This document shows, piece by piece, positions 18,274 to 28,443 of a stretch of 64,000 bases of DNA (its first letter is position 1; the number at the start of each line of letters is the position of its first letter). The notes beneath the pieces are model-generated. The model was not told where the DNA came from, did not search any database, and worked only from the letters and a program-made list of their open reading frames with translations. The position numbers and the translations under genes are program-made. The stretch is taken from the NCBI RefSeq assembly GCF_052115025.1, contig NZ_JBFRFW010000009.1, positions 1 through 64,000 on the forward strand, read 5' to 3'. Origin of the DNA: Bradyrhizobium_A sp052115025. GTDB taxonomy: Bacteria; Pseudomonadota; Alphaproteobacteria; Rhizobiales; Xanthobacteraceae.

Positions 18274-18996
18274 TCATGTCATGTACTGTCCGCCATTCAC
18301 TGTCAGCGTCGCGCCGGTGATGTAGGAGGCCTCGTCCGCCACCAGGAAGGCGACGCAGCGCGCCACGTCGTCGGGGCTGCCCAGATGAGCCACCGGGATC
18401 GCCTCCTTGATCGCGGTCAGCACCTTGGGCGGAACGGCCGCCACCATGTCGGTCGCGATGTAGCCTGGCGCCACCGCGTTGACGGTGATGCCGCTGCGGG
18501 CGCTCTCCAGCGCCAGCGCCTTGGTGAAGCCGATAAGGCCGGCCTTGGCGGCGCTGTAGTTGGTCTGCCCGAACTGGCCTTTCTGTCCGTTGATCGAGGA
18601 GATGTTGACGATGCGGCCGAAGCCGCGCGCCCGCATGCCCTCGATGACATTGCGGCACATGTAGAACACGCCGGACAGGTCGGTGCGGATGACCTGGTCC
18701 CACTGTTCGACGCTCATGTGGTGCAGCGTCGCGTCGCGCGTGATGCCGGCGTTGTTGATCACGACATCGACCGGCCCGAGCGCGCGCTCGGTCTCGGCGA
18801 CCGCGTGGCGGCACTGCTCGAAGTCGCCGACGTCGCAGCGCAGCGTCAAAACACCGAGCTCGCTGCGGCAGCGTTCGGCATGCGCTTCGTCGCCGGCATA
18901 GAATGCCGCGATCCGGTGACCTTGCTGCTGGAGATGGCGGGTGATGGCCAGGCCGATGCCCCGGGTGCCGCCGGTGACGATGGTGACGCGCGACAT
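18274..18996 (-). CDS. phaB: Acetoacetyl-CoA reductase
   Basis: A 240-residue SDR reducing acetoacetyl-CoA to (R)-3-hydroxybutyryl-CoA for PHB synthesis. It shows VTGGTRGIGLA, the NAG motif (NNAGITRD), the catalytic ISSINGQKGQFGQTNYSAAKAG and ITGATLTVNGGQYM, all close to classical PhaB. GAAGGAAG precedes the start. Divergent from phaC with a 170-base shared promoter region. No thiolase (phaA) gene is in the window. Confidence 0.95.
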   Translation of the reverse strand: MSRVTIVTGGTRGIGLAITRHLQQQGHRIAAFYAGDEAHAERCRSELGVLTLRCDVGDFEQCRHAVAETERALGPVDVVINNAGITRDATLHHMSVEQWDQVIRTDLSGVFYMCRNVIEGMRARGFGRIVNISSINGQKGQFGQTNYSAAKAGLIGFTKALALESARSGITVNAVAPGYIATDMVAAVPPKVLTAIKEAIPVAHLGSPDDVARCVAFLVADEASYITGATLTVNGGQYMT

Positions 18997-19098
18997 GTCG
19001 TTTGGCTTCCTTCGGGCTGATATGACGCCGTCATGACGCTGCGTTGACGGCGCGGTGGGCTCGGTTGCGCAGGTTAGTGGCGCGCGCGCATCGGGCGT

Positions 19099-19112
19099 TT
19101 GATCGGCGTCAA
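19099..19112 (+). promoter_or_regulatory. FNR/FixK box before phaC
   Basis: TTGATCGGCGTCAA, centre 19105.5. AATACT at 19135-19140 is where a -10 hexamer should be if the box is at -41.5. Transcription would then begin near 19147, 20 bases before the phaC ATG. Could also affect the divergent phaB. Confidence 0.7.
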
Positions 19113-19166
19113 TTCATCGCTGGCGCCGACGCTGAATACTCCGCGCGCATCGATCGGAGGCAGCCC

Positions 19167-21029
19167 ATGAGTTCTGTCCACGCGGACGCGAAGGATCCCG
19201 ATGTCCAGCCGGATGTTCCGCATGCCGCGGCCACGGAGCGCGGCGCGGCGGGAGAGACGGTCAGTCTGGTTCCGATGGCGGAGCCCGCCGCCGATGCTGG
19301 CAGGCCGGCGCCGCCATCAGTCATGGCGGCGCTGACGGCGGACACCTTCGATCGCCTGCTGCATGCGGCCATGGCGCGCTGGACCGGCGGTCTGTCGCCC
19401 GTCGCGCTGGCGCTGGCGTGGGGCGACTGGATCGCGCATCTCGCCGCGGCGCCGGGCAAGCGCGGCGAGCTCCTGGCGCAGGCGCTGCACGATCAGCGCG
19501 CGCTGGCGGCCGACGCCGTCAGGGGCGGTTCGCAGCCCTGGGGGGTGATCCGGCCGCCGCCGCAGGATCATCGTTTCTCGGCGCGCGAATGGCAGCTGCC
19601 GCCGTTCAACACCTTCGCGCAGGCCTTCCTGCTGGGGGAGCGGTGGTGGCAGGCGGCCACGACCGGCGTGCGCGGCGTGTCGCGCCGTCACGAGAACGTC
19701 ATGGAGTTCGTCGGCCGGCAATGGCTCGACGTGTTTGCGCCGAGCAATTTTTTTTCGACCAATCCCGAGGTGCTGCAGCGCACGTTCCGCAGTGGCGGCG
19801 AGAACCTGGTGTTCGGATTCGAGAACTGGCTCGCCGACTGCCAGAAAGCGTTGTCGGGAAGCGCCGCGGATGGCGAGACGCCTGTCGGCCGGCGTGTCGC
19901 GGTATCGCCGGGCAAGGTGATCTATCGCAACGAGCTCATCGAACTGATCCAGTACCTGCCGACGACGGACAAGGTGCGGCCGGAGCCGATCCTGATCGTC
20001 CCGGCCTGGATCATGAAATACTACATCCTCGACCTCGCGCCGGAGAGCTCGCTGGTCAGGTTTCTGACTGACAGCGGTTTCACCGTGTTCATGATCTCGT
20101 GGCGCAATCCGGAGCGCGACGACCGTGACCTCGATCTCGAGGACTACCGCGTCAAGGGTGTGCTCAGTGCGCTGTCGGAGGTGCGACGGGTGCTGCCGGA
20201 GCGGCGAATCCATGCCATGGGCTATTGCCTCGGCGGCACGCTGCTGGCGATCGCGGTCGCGGCGATGCTGCGCGACGGCAGCGACTGGCTGCAGTCGCTG
20301 ACCCTGCTCGCCTCCCAGGTCGACTTCACCGAGGCCGGGGAGCTGACGCTGTTCATCAACGAGAGCCAGATCGCCTTCCTGGAAGACATGATGTGGCATC
20401 GCGGCGTGCTCGATTCCCGGCAGATGGCCGGCACGTTCCAGATCCTGCGGTCCAACGATCTGATCTGGTCGCACATGGTGCGCAGCTATCTGATGGGCGA
20501 GAGCGAGCCGCCGAACGACCTGATGGCCTGGAGCGCCGACGCCACCCGCATGCCGTACCGGATGCATGCCGAGTATCTGCGTCACCTGTTCCTGTACAAC
20601 GATCTCGCCGAGGGGCGCTACATGGTCGACGGCAAGGCCGTGGCCCTGTCGGACATCCGCCTGCCGGCCTTCGCGGTCGGCACGGCGCATGATCACATCG
20701 CGCCGTGGCCATCGGTGCACAAGCTGCACTTCCTCAGCCAGGCCGATATCACCTTTGTGCTGGCGAGCGGCGGCCACAATGCTGGCATTGTCGCGCCGGT
20801 CGGCGCGGCGGGCCATAGCTACCGCCTGCTGCGCAAGCGTGCGGACGAGCCCTATCTCGGGCCGGAGGAGTGGGTGAAGGCGGCACCGGCGTGCGACGGC
20901 TCGTGGTGGCCGGCGTGGACGGCATGGCTCGCGGCACGTTCGGGCGTCCCCTGTGCGCCGCCCCGGGTTGGCGCCGGCCCGGCGACGTCTTTCGACGATG
21001 CGCCGGGACGTTATGTGCTGCAGCGCTGA
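19167..21029 (+). CDS. phaC: Class I poly-3-hydroxyalkanoate synthase
   Basis: A 620-residue polymerase joining (R)-3-hydroxyacyl-CoA units into PHB at the granule surface. It has the lipase-like box GYCLGG with the nucleophilic cysteine, the aspartate in GTAHDHIAPW and the histidine in SGGHNAG. The N-terminal 60 residues are an Ala/Pro-rich variable tail. ATG 19167 follows ATCGGAGG; an earlier in-frame start at 19044 is unsupported. The 3' end overlaps the convergent kinase-like gene by 19 bases. FixK box upstream links polymer storage to low oxygen. Confidence 0.96.
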   Translation: MSSVHADAKDPDVQPDVPHAAATERGAAGETVSLVPMAEPAADAGRPAPPSVMAALTADTFDRLLHAAMARWTGGLSPVALALAWGDWIAHLAAAPGKRGELLAQALHDQRALAADAVRGGSQPWGVIRPPPQDHRFSAREWQLPPFNTFAQAFLLGERWWQAATTGVRGVSRRHENVMEFVGRQWLDVFAPSNFFSTNPEVLQRTFRSGGENLVFGFENWLADCQKALSGSAADGETPVGRRVAVSPGKVIYRNELIELIQYLPTTDKVRPEPILIVPAWIMKYYILDLAPESSLVRFLTDSGFTVFMISWRNPERDDRDLDLEDYRVKGVLSALSEVRRVLPERRIHAMGYCLGGTLLAIAVAAMLRDGSDWLQSLTLLASQVDFTEAGELTLFINESQIAFLEDMMWHRGVLDSRQMAGTFQILRSNDLIWSHMVRSYLMGESEPPNDLMAWSADATRMPYRMHAEYLRHLFLYNDLAEGRYMVDGKAVALSDIRLPAFAVGTAHDHIAPWPSVHKLHFLSQADITFVLASGGHNAGIVAPVGAAGHSYRLLRKRADEPYLGPEEWVKAAPACDGSWWPAWTAWLAARSGVPCAPPRVGAGPATSFDDAPGRYVLQR

Positions 21030-22579
21030 TCGCCGCTGCGCGCGCCGCCAAGCGCGCGCATGCTGCGGGCGAGGGTGTCGCCGGGCGAGCCGGAGGCATC
21101 GATTGCGTGCCAGTCGATCGCACCGAGGTCGTAAGCATCCTGCATCCGCGCGATCTGCGGCGTGGCGTCGGAGGCGTCGTTTCGCCGCTGGCCGATGCGC
21201 TGGACGCGTGTCGCCAGGTCGGCGGAGAGGAACAGGCCGCTGAACGGCACGCCCAGCGCGCGGGCGGTATCGGCGATGGCCGCACGCTCGCTGCTTGCGG
21301 CGAACACCGCGTCGACCACCACGGCGTGGCCGGTGGCGAGGACCGTGCGGGCGCGCAGAGCAAGCTCGCGATAGATGCGCTCGGTCACCGCGGGCTGGTA
21401 GGCCGCGCTCGGCAGCCGCGCCAGTTCGTCGACGCCGAACAGCTGTTTGCGGATGATGTCGGAGCGCAAGAGCACCGCACCGGGCGCGGGGCCGATCCCT
21501 GCGGCGAGATCGCGCGCGAGGCGCGATTTTCCCGTCCCCGACAGCCCGCCGACGGCGACGAGGCTGGGCGGCACCGGGGCGATCAGGCGTCGGGCGAGAT
21601 CGAAATAGCTGGTTGCCGCGCCGTCGTCGCATGCGACGGGGCGGCGGCGCAGCAGGACGTTGGCGCGGATCGCCGCGCGCAGCGACAGGAACAGCGGCAG
21701 TGCCGTGAGGCCTTCGATGCCGGCGTCCGGCATCAGGCTGAGGTAGCGGTTGAACAGGATGTTCGCCGCCTGCGCCTGTCCTGCCGCGAGCAGGTCCATC
21801 AGCGGGAAGGCGAGGTCATAGAGGATGTCGGTGGTGGCGAGCGCGGGATCGAACTCGATGGCGTCGAACAGCACCGGCCGGTCGTCGATCAGCGCGATGT
21901 TGGCAAGGTGCAGGTCGCCATGGCAGCGCCGCACCAGGCCGGCCTGCATCCGCCGCTCCAGCAGGTCCCGCAGCTGCAGGAAAGCGGCATGGCTGTCGTG
22001 GTCGAGGGTGGAGATGCGGTCGGCGGGAAACGCCGCCTCGGCCACGAACGTATCCGTGTTGGCGGTGATCAGCGCGGGAATGGCGGCGACCCAGCGCGCA
22101 TCAGCCGCCGGCGGGGCGGAACGGTGGGAGGCGACGATCGCATCGGCCATCTGCGTGGCGAGGTGGGGCGGTAGTGGCCCGGCCGCGGCGAGATGATCGA
22201 GCGTCGCCTCGGAATCGAAGCGCTGCATCTCCACGGCCCATTCCACCGCCTCGCCGTCGCCGCCGATGTGCAGCGATCCATCGGTCGCGCGGGTGATCGG
22301 CACCACGCGCAAATAGATCTGCGGCGCGAAACGGCGGTTGACCTCGAGCTCCTGCACGCAGGCTGCCTTGCGCAGCGCCAGTGTCGAATAGTCGAGAAAC
22401 GGAAAGCGGACCGCGCGCTTGACCTTGTAGGCGCGGTTGGCGGCGAGGAAGACGGATGCAGCATGGGTGTCGATCCGGCGTACCCCATGGCCGCCGTGAT
22501 GGCTGGCATCGGCGAGGAAGGCGAACACCTCGTCCTGGAGGCCGTCTGGGACCGGCGTTTCGGTTGTCGCGGCGCGCAT
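21011..22579 (-). CDS. Bifunctional phosphotransferase-like / AAA P-loop kinase protein
   Basis: A 522-residue protein of two parts. The N-terminal two thirds resemble the aminoglycoside-phosphotransferase/kinase fold (VKRAVRFPFLDYSTL; catalytic-loop-like RRCHGDLHLANIAL; metal-binding FDAIEFDP). The C-terminal third is a zeta-toxin/shikimate-kinase-like P-loop domain (VGGLSGTGKSRLARDL, LLRSDIIRKQLF, VVVDAVFAASSER). Proteins of this architecture are widespread in proteobacteria, with no settled substrate. It starts four bases after the stop of the alcohol dehydrogenase, so they are an operon, and it overlaps phaC by 19 bases at the 3' ends. Confidence 0.82.
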   Translation of the reverse strand: MRAATTETPVPDGLQDEVFAFLADASHHGGHGVRRIDTHAASVFLAANRAYKVKRAVRFPFLDYSTLALRKAACVQELEVNRRFAPQIYLRVVPITRATDGSLHIGGDGEAVEWAVEMQRFDSEATLDHLAAAGPLPPHLATQMADAIVASHRSAPPAADARWVAAIPALITANTDTFVAEAAFPADRISTLDHDSHAAFLQLRDLLERRMQAGLVRRCHGDLHLANIALIDDRPVLFDAIEFDPALATTDILYDLAFPLMDLLAAGQAQAANILFNRYLSLMPDAGIEGLTALPLFLSLRAAIRANVLLRRRPVACDDGAATSYFDLARRLIAPVPPSLVAVGGLSGTGKSRLARDLAAGIGPAPGAVLLRSDIIRKQLFGVDELARLPSAAYQPAVTERIYRELALRARTVLATGHAVVVDAVFAASSERAAIADTARALGVPFSGLFLSADLATRVQRIGQRRNDASDATPQIARMQDAYDLGAIDWHAIDASGSPGDTLARSMRALGGARSGDQRCST

Positions 22580-22583
22580 CGTC

Positions 22584-23567
22584 TTACGGCCGCAGCACGG
22601 CGGCGCCGAGCAGTTGCCCGCCGCGCATCGCGGCCAGCGCCTCGTTGGCGGCCTCCAGCGGGAAGGTGGTGGTCTGCACCTCGATGCCGGCCTGTGGCGC
22701 CAGCGCGAGAAAATCGAGCCCGTCACGGCGCGTCAGGTTGGCCACCGACATCACCTGCCGTTCCTGCCACAGCAGGCTGTAGGGAAACGACGGAATGTCG
22801 CTCATGTGAATGCCGGCGCAGACCACGCGGCCGCCCTTGCGCACGGCCCGCAGCGCCGCCGGCACCAGCGCGCCGACCGGCGCATAGATGATCGCGGCAT
22901 CGAGCGGAACGGGCGGCGGATCCTCCGAGGCGCCAGCCCACGTCGCGCCGAGCCGCAGGGCGAGGTCCTGCGCCTGCCGGTCGGCGGCGCGGGTGAAGGC
23001 GTAGACCGAGCGCCCCTGCCAGCGCGCGACTTGCGCGATGATGTGGCCGGCGGCGCCGAAGCCATAAAGACCGAGCTTTTCGGCATCGCCCGCCATCACC
23101 AGCGAGCGCCAGCCGATCAGTCCGGCGCACAGCAGCGGCGCGATTGCGGCGTCGTCGCCTTGGTCCCCAAGCGGGAAGGCGTAAGCCGCATCCGCGATGG
23201 TGTGGCTGGCGAAGCCGCCGTCACGGGTGTAGCCGGTGAACAGCGGATGGTCGCAGAGGTTTTCCATGCCGGCGCTGCAGAATGCGCAATGGCCGCAGGT
23301 GCGACCGAGCCAGGGCACGCCGACCCGATCACCGATCCTGAGGCCCGAAACATCACGTCCGACACTCTCGATGCGGCCTACGATTTCGTGGCCGGGAATG
23401 ATCGGATAGCGGATCGCCGGAAGTTCGCCGTCGACGACATGAAGATCGGTCCGGCAGACGCCGCAGGCGCTGATCCTGATGCGGATGTCCTGCGGGCCCG
23501 GTTCACGGTCCGCCACCTCCTGCAGGCGTAGCGGTGCTCCCGGGGCGCTCAAGACCATGGCTTTCAT
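22584..23567 (-). CDS. Zinc-dependent alcohol dehydrogenase
   Basis: A 327-residue MDR-family dehydrogenase. The catalytic zinc site is ACGVCRTDLHVVDGEL with GHEIVG, and the structural zinc cysteines lie in CGHCAFCSAGMENLC. The coenzyme loop is GFGAAGHI. This matches the AdhP-like group often labelled YahK/adh and seen next to hypoxia-induced chaperones in rhizobia. Likely NAD(P)H-dependent aldehyde or alcohol conversion during oxygen limitation. ATG 23567 follows GGAGG with six bases spacing. Divergent from hsp20, sharing the FixK box at 23659. Confidence 0.88.
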   Translation of the reverse strand: MKAMVLSAPGAPLRLQEVADREPGPQDIRIRISACGVCRTDLHVVDGELPAIRYPIIPGHEIVGRIESVGRDVSGLRIGDRVGVPWLGRTCGHCAFCSAGMENLCDHPLFTGYTRDGGFASHTIADAAYAFPLGDQGDDAAIAPLLCAGLIGWRSLVMAGDAEKLGLYGFGAAGHIIAQVARWQGRSVYAFTRAADRQAQDLALRLGATWAGASEDPPPVPLDAAIIYAPVGALVPAALRAVRKGGRVVCAGIHMSDIPSFPYSLLWQERQVMSVANLTRRDGLDFLALAPQAGIEVQTTTFPLEAANEALAAMRGGQLLGAAVLRP

Positions 23568-23658
23568 CACCGCCTCCGGCACGGATCGTGGGGATAGGCA
23601 CGATCGGAATGGGACGTGTATCGCATCTCACCTTTCATCACATCACGTCGCGCGGCGT

Positions 23659-23672
23659 TTGACTTCCGTCAA
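23659..23672 (+). promoter_or_regulatory. FNR/FixK box between adh and hsp20
   Basis: TTGACTTCCGTCAA, centre 23665.5. TATCTA at 23695-23700 is exactly where the -10 of a class II FNR-type promoter belongs, giving a start near 23707, 35 bases before hsp20. On the minus strand it lies 98 bases before adh, where no good -10 is seen. Confidence 0.72.
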
Positions 23673-23741
23673 TTTGCCGCGCGCGGGACGTTGTTATCTA
23701 GACGTGCGGAGCCAGTTGCTCAGTTCCAGATGGAGGATGTC

Positions 23742-24212
23742 ATGAATGTGAAATCTCTCATTCCCGTGAGCCAGGATCGCACCGCGCGCCGCAGCCTCAG
23801 CCCGTTCATGGCGCTGCAACAGGAGATTGATCGCCTGTTCGACGGCTTCACCCGTGGCTTCCCGACGCTGGCCAGCAGCGAACTGTTGCCGAGCATGGAC
23901 GTCGCCGAGACCGACAACGAGATCGAGGTGACGGCCGAGCTTCCCGGCCTCGAGGAGAAGGACGTCCAGCTCAACGTCGTCGATAATCTGTTGACCATCC
24001 GCGGCGAGAAGAAGAACCAGCGCGAGGAAAAGGACAGGGATTATCACCTGATCGAACGCAGCTACGGCGCGTTCACCCGCACGGTACAGCTGCCGCCGGG
24101 CGTCAATGCCGACGCCATCAAGGCCACCATGGCCAAGGGCGTGCTCAAGGTGAGCGTGCCGAAGCCGGCGCCGGCCCAGGCCAGGAAGATCGAGGTCAAG
24201 CCCGCGGCATAA
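23742..24212 (+). CDS. Small heat-shock protein, Hsp20 family
   Basis: A 156-residue ATP-independent holding chaperone. It has an N-terminal arm (PFMALQQEIDRLFDGFTRGF), an alpha-crystallin domain (MDVAETDNEIEVTAELPGLEEKDV through AFTRTVQLPPGVNADAIKATMAKGVLKVSVPK) and a short tail lacking a clear IxI motif. ATG 23742 follows GGAGG. Expression should be FixK-dependent rather than heat-controlled, since no CIRCE or ROSE-like leader is seen in the short 5' region. Confidence 0.94.
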   Translation: MNVKSLIPVSQDRTARRSLSPFMALQQEIDRLFDGFTRGFPTLASSELLPSMDVAETDNEIEVTAELPGLEEKDVQLNVVDNLLTIRGEKKNQREEKDRDYHLIERSYGAFTRTVQLPPGVNADAIKATMAKGVLKVSVPKPAPAQARKIEVKPAA

Positions 24213-24502
24213 CGCCGACACGTGCGCGAGGGGGCTTGCGGATGTCAGGCCCTCGCACCTCGCCGCCAGCCAGCGCGGCGAGGGCGTCCGCGGCATGGTT
24301 GTCGCCGATCCCGCTTGAGATCGTGGCCAGGCGCGCGGCTGTCGCCGGTCACCGTGCGCAGTCGCGTGCACATCGCCGAACCACCATTCGACCATCGCTG
24401 CCTTGCAGCCGATCATGCGGGTGCCCGCCCGCCGTCATGAATCGGCGCCCTTCGCCGTCGTAGGGCGCGCCATCCCGATCCGTCATCAGCTGAGCTTAAA
24501 AC

Positions 24503-24532
24503 CACAATACGGTACATATGACCCGTATTGTG
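24503..24532. promoter_or_regulatory. Perfect 10-base inverted repeat upstream of the channel gene
   Basis: CACAATACGG (24503-24512) and CCGTATTGTG (24523-24532) are exact inverted copies separated by ten bases. The arms share CAATACGG with the IclR operator near 7886. It is 119 bases upstream of the ATG and is a plausible regulator site. Confidence 0.5.
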
Positions 24533-24611
24533 ATTATTCAGCCACAGGCGCGGGAAATCCCGCCGCGCGGCCTGTCGCTGTCATTGTTGATTGTCCCGCT
24601 ATTCAGTACGT

Positions 24612-24628
24612 TTGTACCGCGATACAAT
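24612..24628 (+). promoter_or_regulatory. Putative operator/-10 element shared with the 36.7-kb IclR promoter
   Basis: TTGTACCGCGATACAAT is an imperfect palindrome with a TACAAT end usable as a -10, 22 bases before the start codon. It is identical at 15 of 17 positions to 36696-36712 (TTGTACCAAGATACAAT), beside the IclR gene. The simplest reading is one regulator acting on both promoters. Confidence 0.5.
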
Positions 24629-24650
24629 AAATCCTTCGGGGGGGAAATCA

Positions 24651-25655
24651 ATGACTGCTTTACGGCGGACGGCCGCGGCATGCGCGGCGTCAGGGATGGT
24701 TGCTGCGCTGAGCAATGGTGCGGCGCATGCGTATGAGTTCGGTTCTTCAGGCTGGGCGCAGAAGCCCGGTCTCACGCTCGGCGCCGCCACGGCCGGTGCA
24801 CCGCCGCCCGGTGTCTACATGTTCCAGCAGTTCGGCACTTATCAGGCGTCGCTGGTCGGGCCCGGTGCGCCCAACGTTGGCGGTGCGCAGACAAAGGTCC
24901 AGATCGCGGCGGAAGCGACCGGCTTCGTGTTCGTGCCCGGCTGGTCGTTCCTGGGCGCGACCTACAACGCGGTGCTGGTGCAGCCCGCGCTCATGGCCGG
25001 CATCGGATCGCCCATCAGCATCAGTTCCGCAGGATTGCACAACACCTATATCGTTCCGGTCGAGCTGAGCTGGAAGCTCGGCGACAGCGGCTTCTTCTTC
25101 AAGGCGGGGCTTGGCATGTACGCGCCGGATGGCTCGACCAGCGGGGCGAACGGCCTCGGCAATGTCGGCAATCCGTGGTGGACGTTCCAGCCGGAGTTCA
25201 TCGTCTCCTACTTGAAGGATGGCTGGAATCTGACGGCAAACCTGTTCTACGAGACCAATACCCGCAGCACCGTCACCAACTACAAGAGTGGCGACGTCCT
25301 GCACGCCGAGTTCACCGCCACCCGGACCATCGACCGCTGGAGGGTCGGGCCGGTCGGATACTACGTCGGACAGGTGACCAACGATCAGTCGAGTGCGTTC
25401 TACAACGGCGCGATCAACGTCAACCGCTACAATTTGTGGGCTGCCGGTCTGCTGGTCGGTTATGATTTCGGTCCGGCGACCCTCAATGTCTGGGCCTTGA
25501 ACGAGTTCTCCGCACATGCCTCAGGCGGTACAGCCGCGCCGGGCCAGGATGCGGCGAGCATCACCAGAGGCTATTCGGTCTTCGCCCAGGTGAGCTTTCG
25601 CCTGTGGGCGCCCGACGAGCCGGCGCCGCTCGCGCGGCCGTTGATCCGCAAATAG
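24651..25655 (+). CDS. Outer-membrane channel, MetA/SphA phenol-degradation family
   Basis: A 334-residue protein with a signal peptide (cleavage near AHAYEF) and alternating beta-strand pattern ending in an aromatic-rich strand (VFAQVSFRLW). The strings YMFQQFGTYQ, VPVELSWKLGDSGFFFKAG and NPWWTFQPEFIVSYLKDGWNL fit the Phenol_MetA_deg family, thought to let hydrophobic aromatic compounds across the outer membrane. It converges with the Liv ATPase of the next cluster. A promoter element shared with that cluster's regulator suggests it is the outer-membrane entry step of the same pathway. Confidence 0.82.
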   Translation: MTALRRTAAACAASGMVAALSNGAAHAYEFGSSGWAQKPGLTLGAATAGAPPPGVYMFQQFGTYQASLVGPGAPNVGGAQTKVQIAAEATGFVFVPGWSFLGATYNAVLVQPALMAGIGSPISISSAGLHNTYIVPVELSWKLGDSGFFFKAGLGMYAPDGSTSGANGLGNVGNPWWTFQPEFIVSYLKDGWNLTANLFYETNTRSTVTNYKSGDVLHAEFTATRTIDRWRVGPVGYYVGQVTNDQSSAFYNGAINVNRYNLWAAGLLVGYDFGPATLNVWALNEFSAHASGGTAAPGQDAASITRGYSVFAQVSFRLWAPDEPAPLARPLIRK

Positions 25656-25680
25656 CACCCACAGCACGTCCTTGAGCATT

Positions 25681-25721
25681 CGCCGCGTTTTCCCTCCAGG
25701 TTTCGCGGCGGATGTTTTTTT
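25681..25721 (+). terminator. Rho-independent terminator after the channel gene
   Basis: CGCCGCG (25681-25687) pairs with CGCGGCG (25704-25710), followed by a T-rich run ending in TTTTTTT (25715-25721). It lies 25 bases past the stop. Confidence 0.7.
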
Positions 25722-25861
25722 CGTGGTCAAGACATCATCATGGCCACCGTGATACGGCCGCGCGATGCGACGATCACGCCGCGACGACGGATTTGCTTCT
25801 CCGAATAATGATGATGCCAGTGATGGCGCGGCTGCGCGCCGGCAACCGAGCCGCGCCGATG

Positions 25862-27450
<1,589 letters not shown>

Positions 27451-27454
<4 letters not shown>

Positions 27455-28443
27455 GGTGTGGCTCGCGAAGGGAGGGCCCGTTCGGCAAGGCCGACAAGGC
27501 CATGGGGCGCGAAGCGGATCAGGACAATCAGGATGGCGCCGGTGATGGCGACATGCAGTTCGGGATAGTCAGCGAGGGCTTCGCCGACGGCGACCACGAG
27601 CACCGCGCCGACCAGCGGGCCGAGCCGGCGGCCGACGCCGCCGATGACCACCATCGACAGCACGTCGATCGACCATTGCAGCCCGAACATGCCGTAGGGC
27701 TCGATCGCGCCGAGCTTGACCGCCTGCAGGCCGCCGGCCATGGCGGTCAGCGCGCTCGCCAGCATGAAGGCCGCGAGCTTGACGCGGAAGGTGCGCACGC
27801 CCAGCTGCGCCGCCGCATCGGCGTCGTCGCGCACGGCATGCATGATCACGGCGGCGCGGCTGCGCCCGCACAGCGTGGCGGCGAGCGAGGCGATCACCGC
27901 GAGCGCCAGCGCGTAGCGGAACAGGACGGGCAGGGCCGGCGGATCGTCGCGCAGGATCAGCCCGGTGGCGCCGCCGAACGCCGGGACGTTGATCATGGTC
28001 AGCCGCAGCAGTTCGGCCAGCGCCAGCGTTCCGACGGTGAAGTACAGGCCGCGCAGGCGGAACAGCGCCGGCGACACCAGCGCGGCAAGCGCGCTGCCCG
28101 CCACGGCGCAAGCCGCAAAGGCGAGCGGCAGCGGCAGGTCGAGATGGTTGAGCAGGCCGAACGCGACATAGCCGCCGAGCCCGACGAAGCAGGAGGTGCC
28201 GAGCGAGACGAGGCCGACCGAACCGGCCATCAGGTTCCAGCCCTGGGCCAGCACCAGGAAGATGCCGATACGAAAGCCGAGCTGCAGCCAGTGGTCACCG
28301 GCGATCGCGGGCGCGAACCACAGCGCGATCCCGGCGACGGCGAGCACGGCGATTTCGAGGGAGCCGTGCGAGGCCGAGGTCGACCACGCAAGAGCGGGAC
28401 GGGCGGAGGCAGTTGAGGAGATCATGGGGGATGCCTGGGTCAT
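27451..28443 (-). CDS. livM: Branched-chain-type ABC permease LivM
   Basis: A 330-residue inner-membrane permease with eight to ten predicted helices and the LivM strings QGWNLMAGSVGLVSLGTSCFVGLGGY and VVIGGVGRRLGPLVGAV. The start at 28443 overlaps the livH stop by four bases (ATGA). The frame stays open further upstream, but that sequence encodes LivH in another frame. Confidence 0.93.

Larger units (their letters stand above)
24213..24650. other. 438-base intergenic region with a long inverted repeat
   Basis: No convincing gene. Short frames such as 24236-24463 are arginine/proline-rich with no ribosome site. The second half becomes AT-richer and holds the inverted repeat at 24503-24532 and the operator-like element at 24612-24628, i.e. 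the promoter of the outer-membrane channel gene. Confidence 0.7.

Noticed and set aside
19748..19755. Run of eight T residues inside phaC, possible frameshift or terminator
   Set aside because: The frame is intact on both sides (NFFSTNPEV) and no hairpin precedes it.
19317..21632. 771-codon minus-strand frame across phaC
   Set aside because: Antisense shadow of phaC and part of the kinase-like gene.
24236..24463. Short ORFs in the gap after hsp20
   Set aside because: Pro/Arg/Ser-rich, no initiation signals, no conserved pattern.
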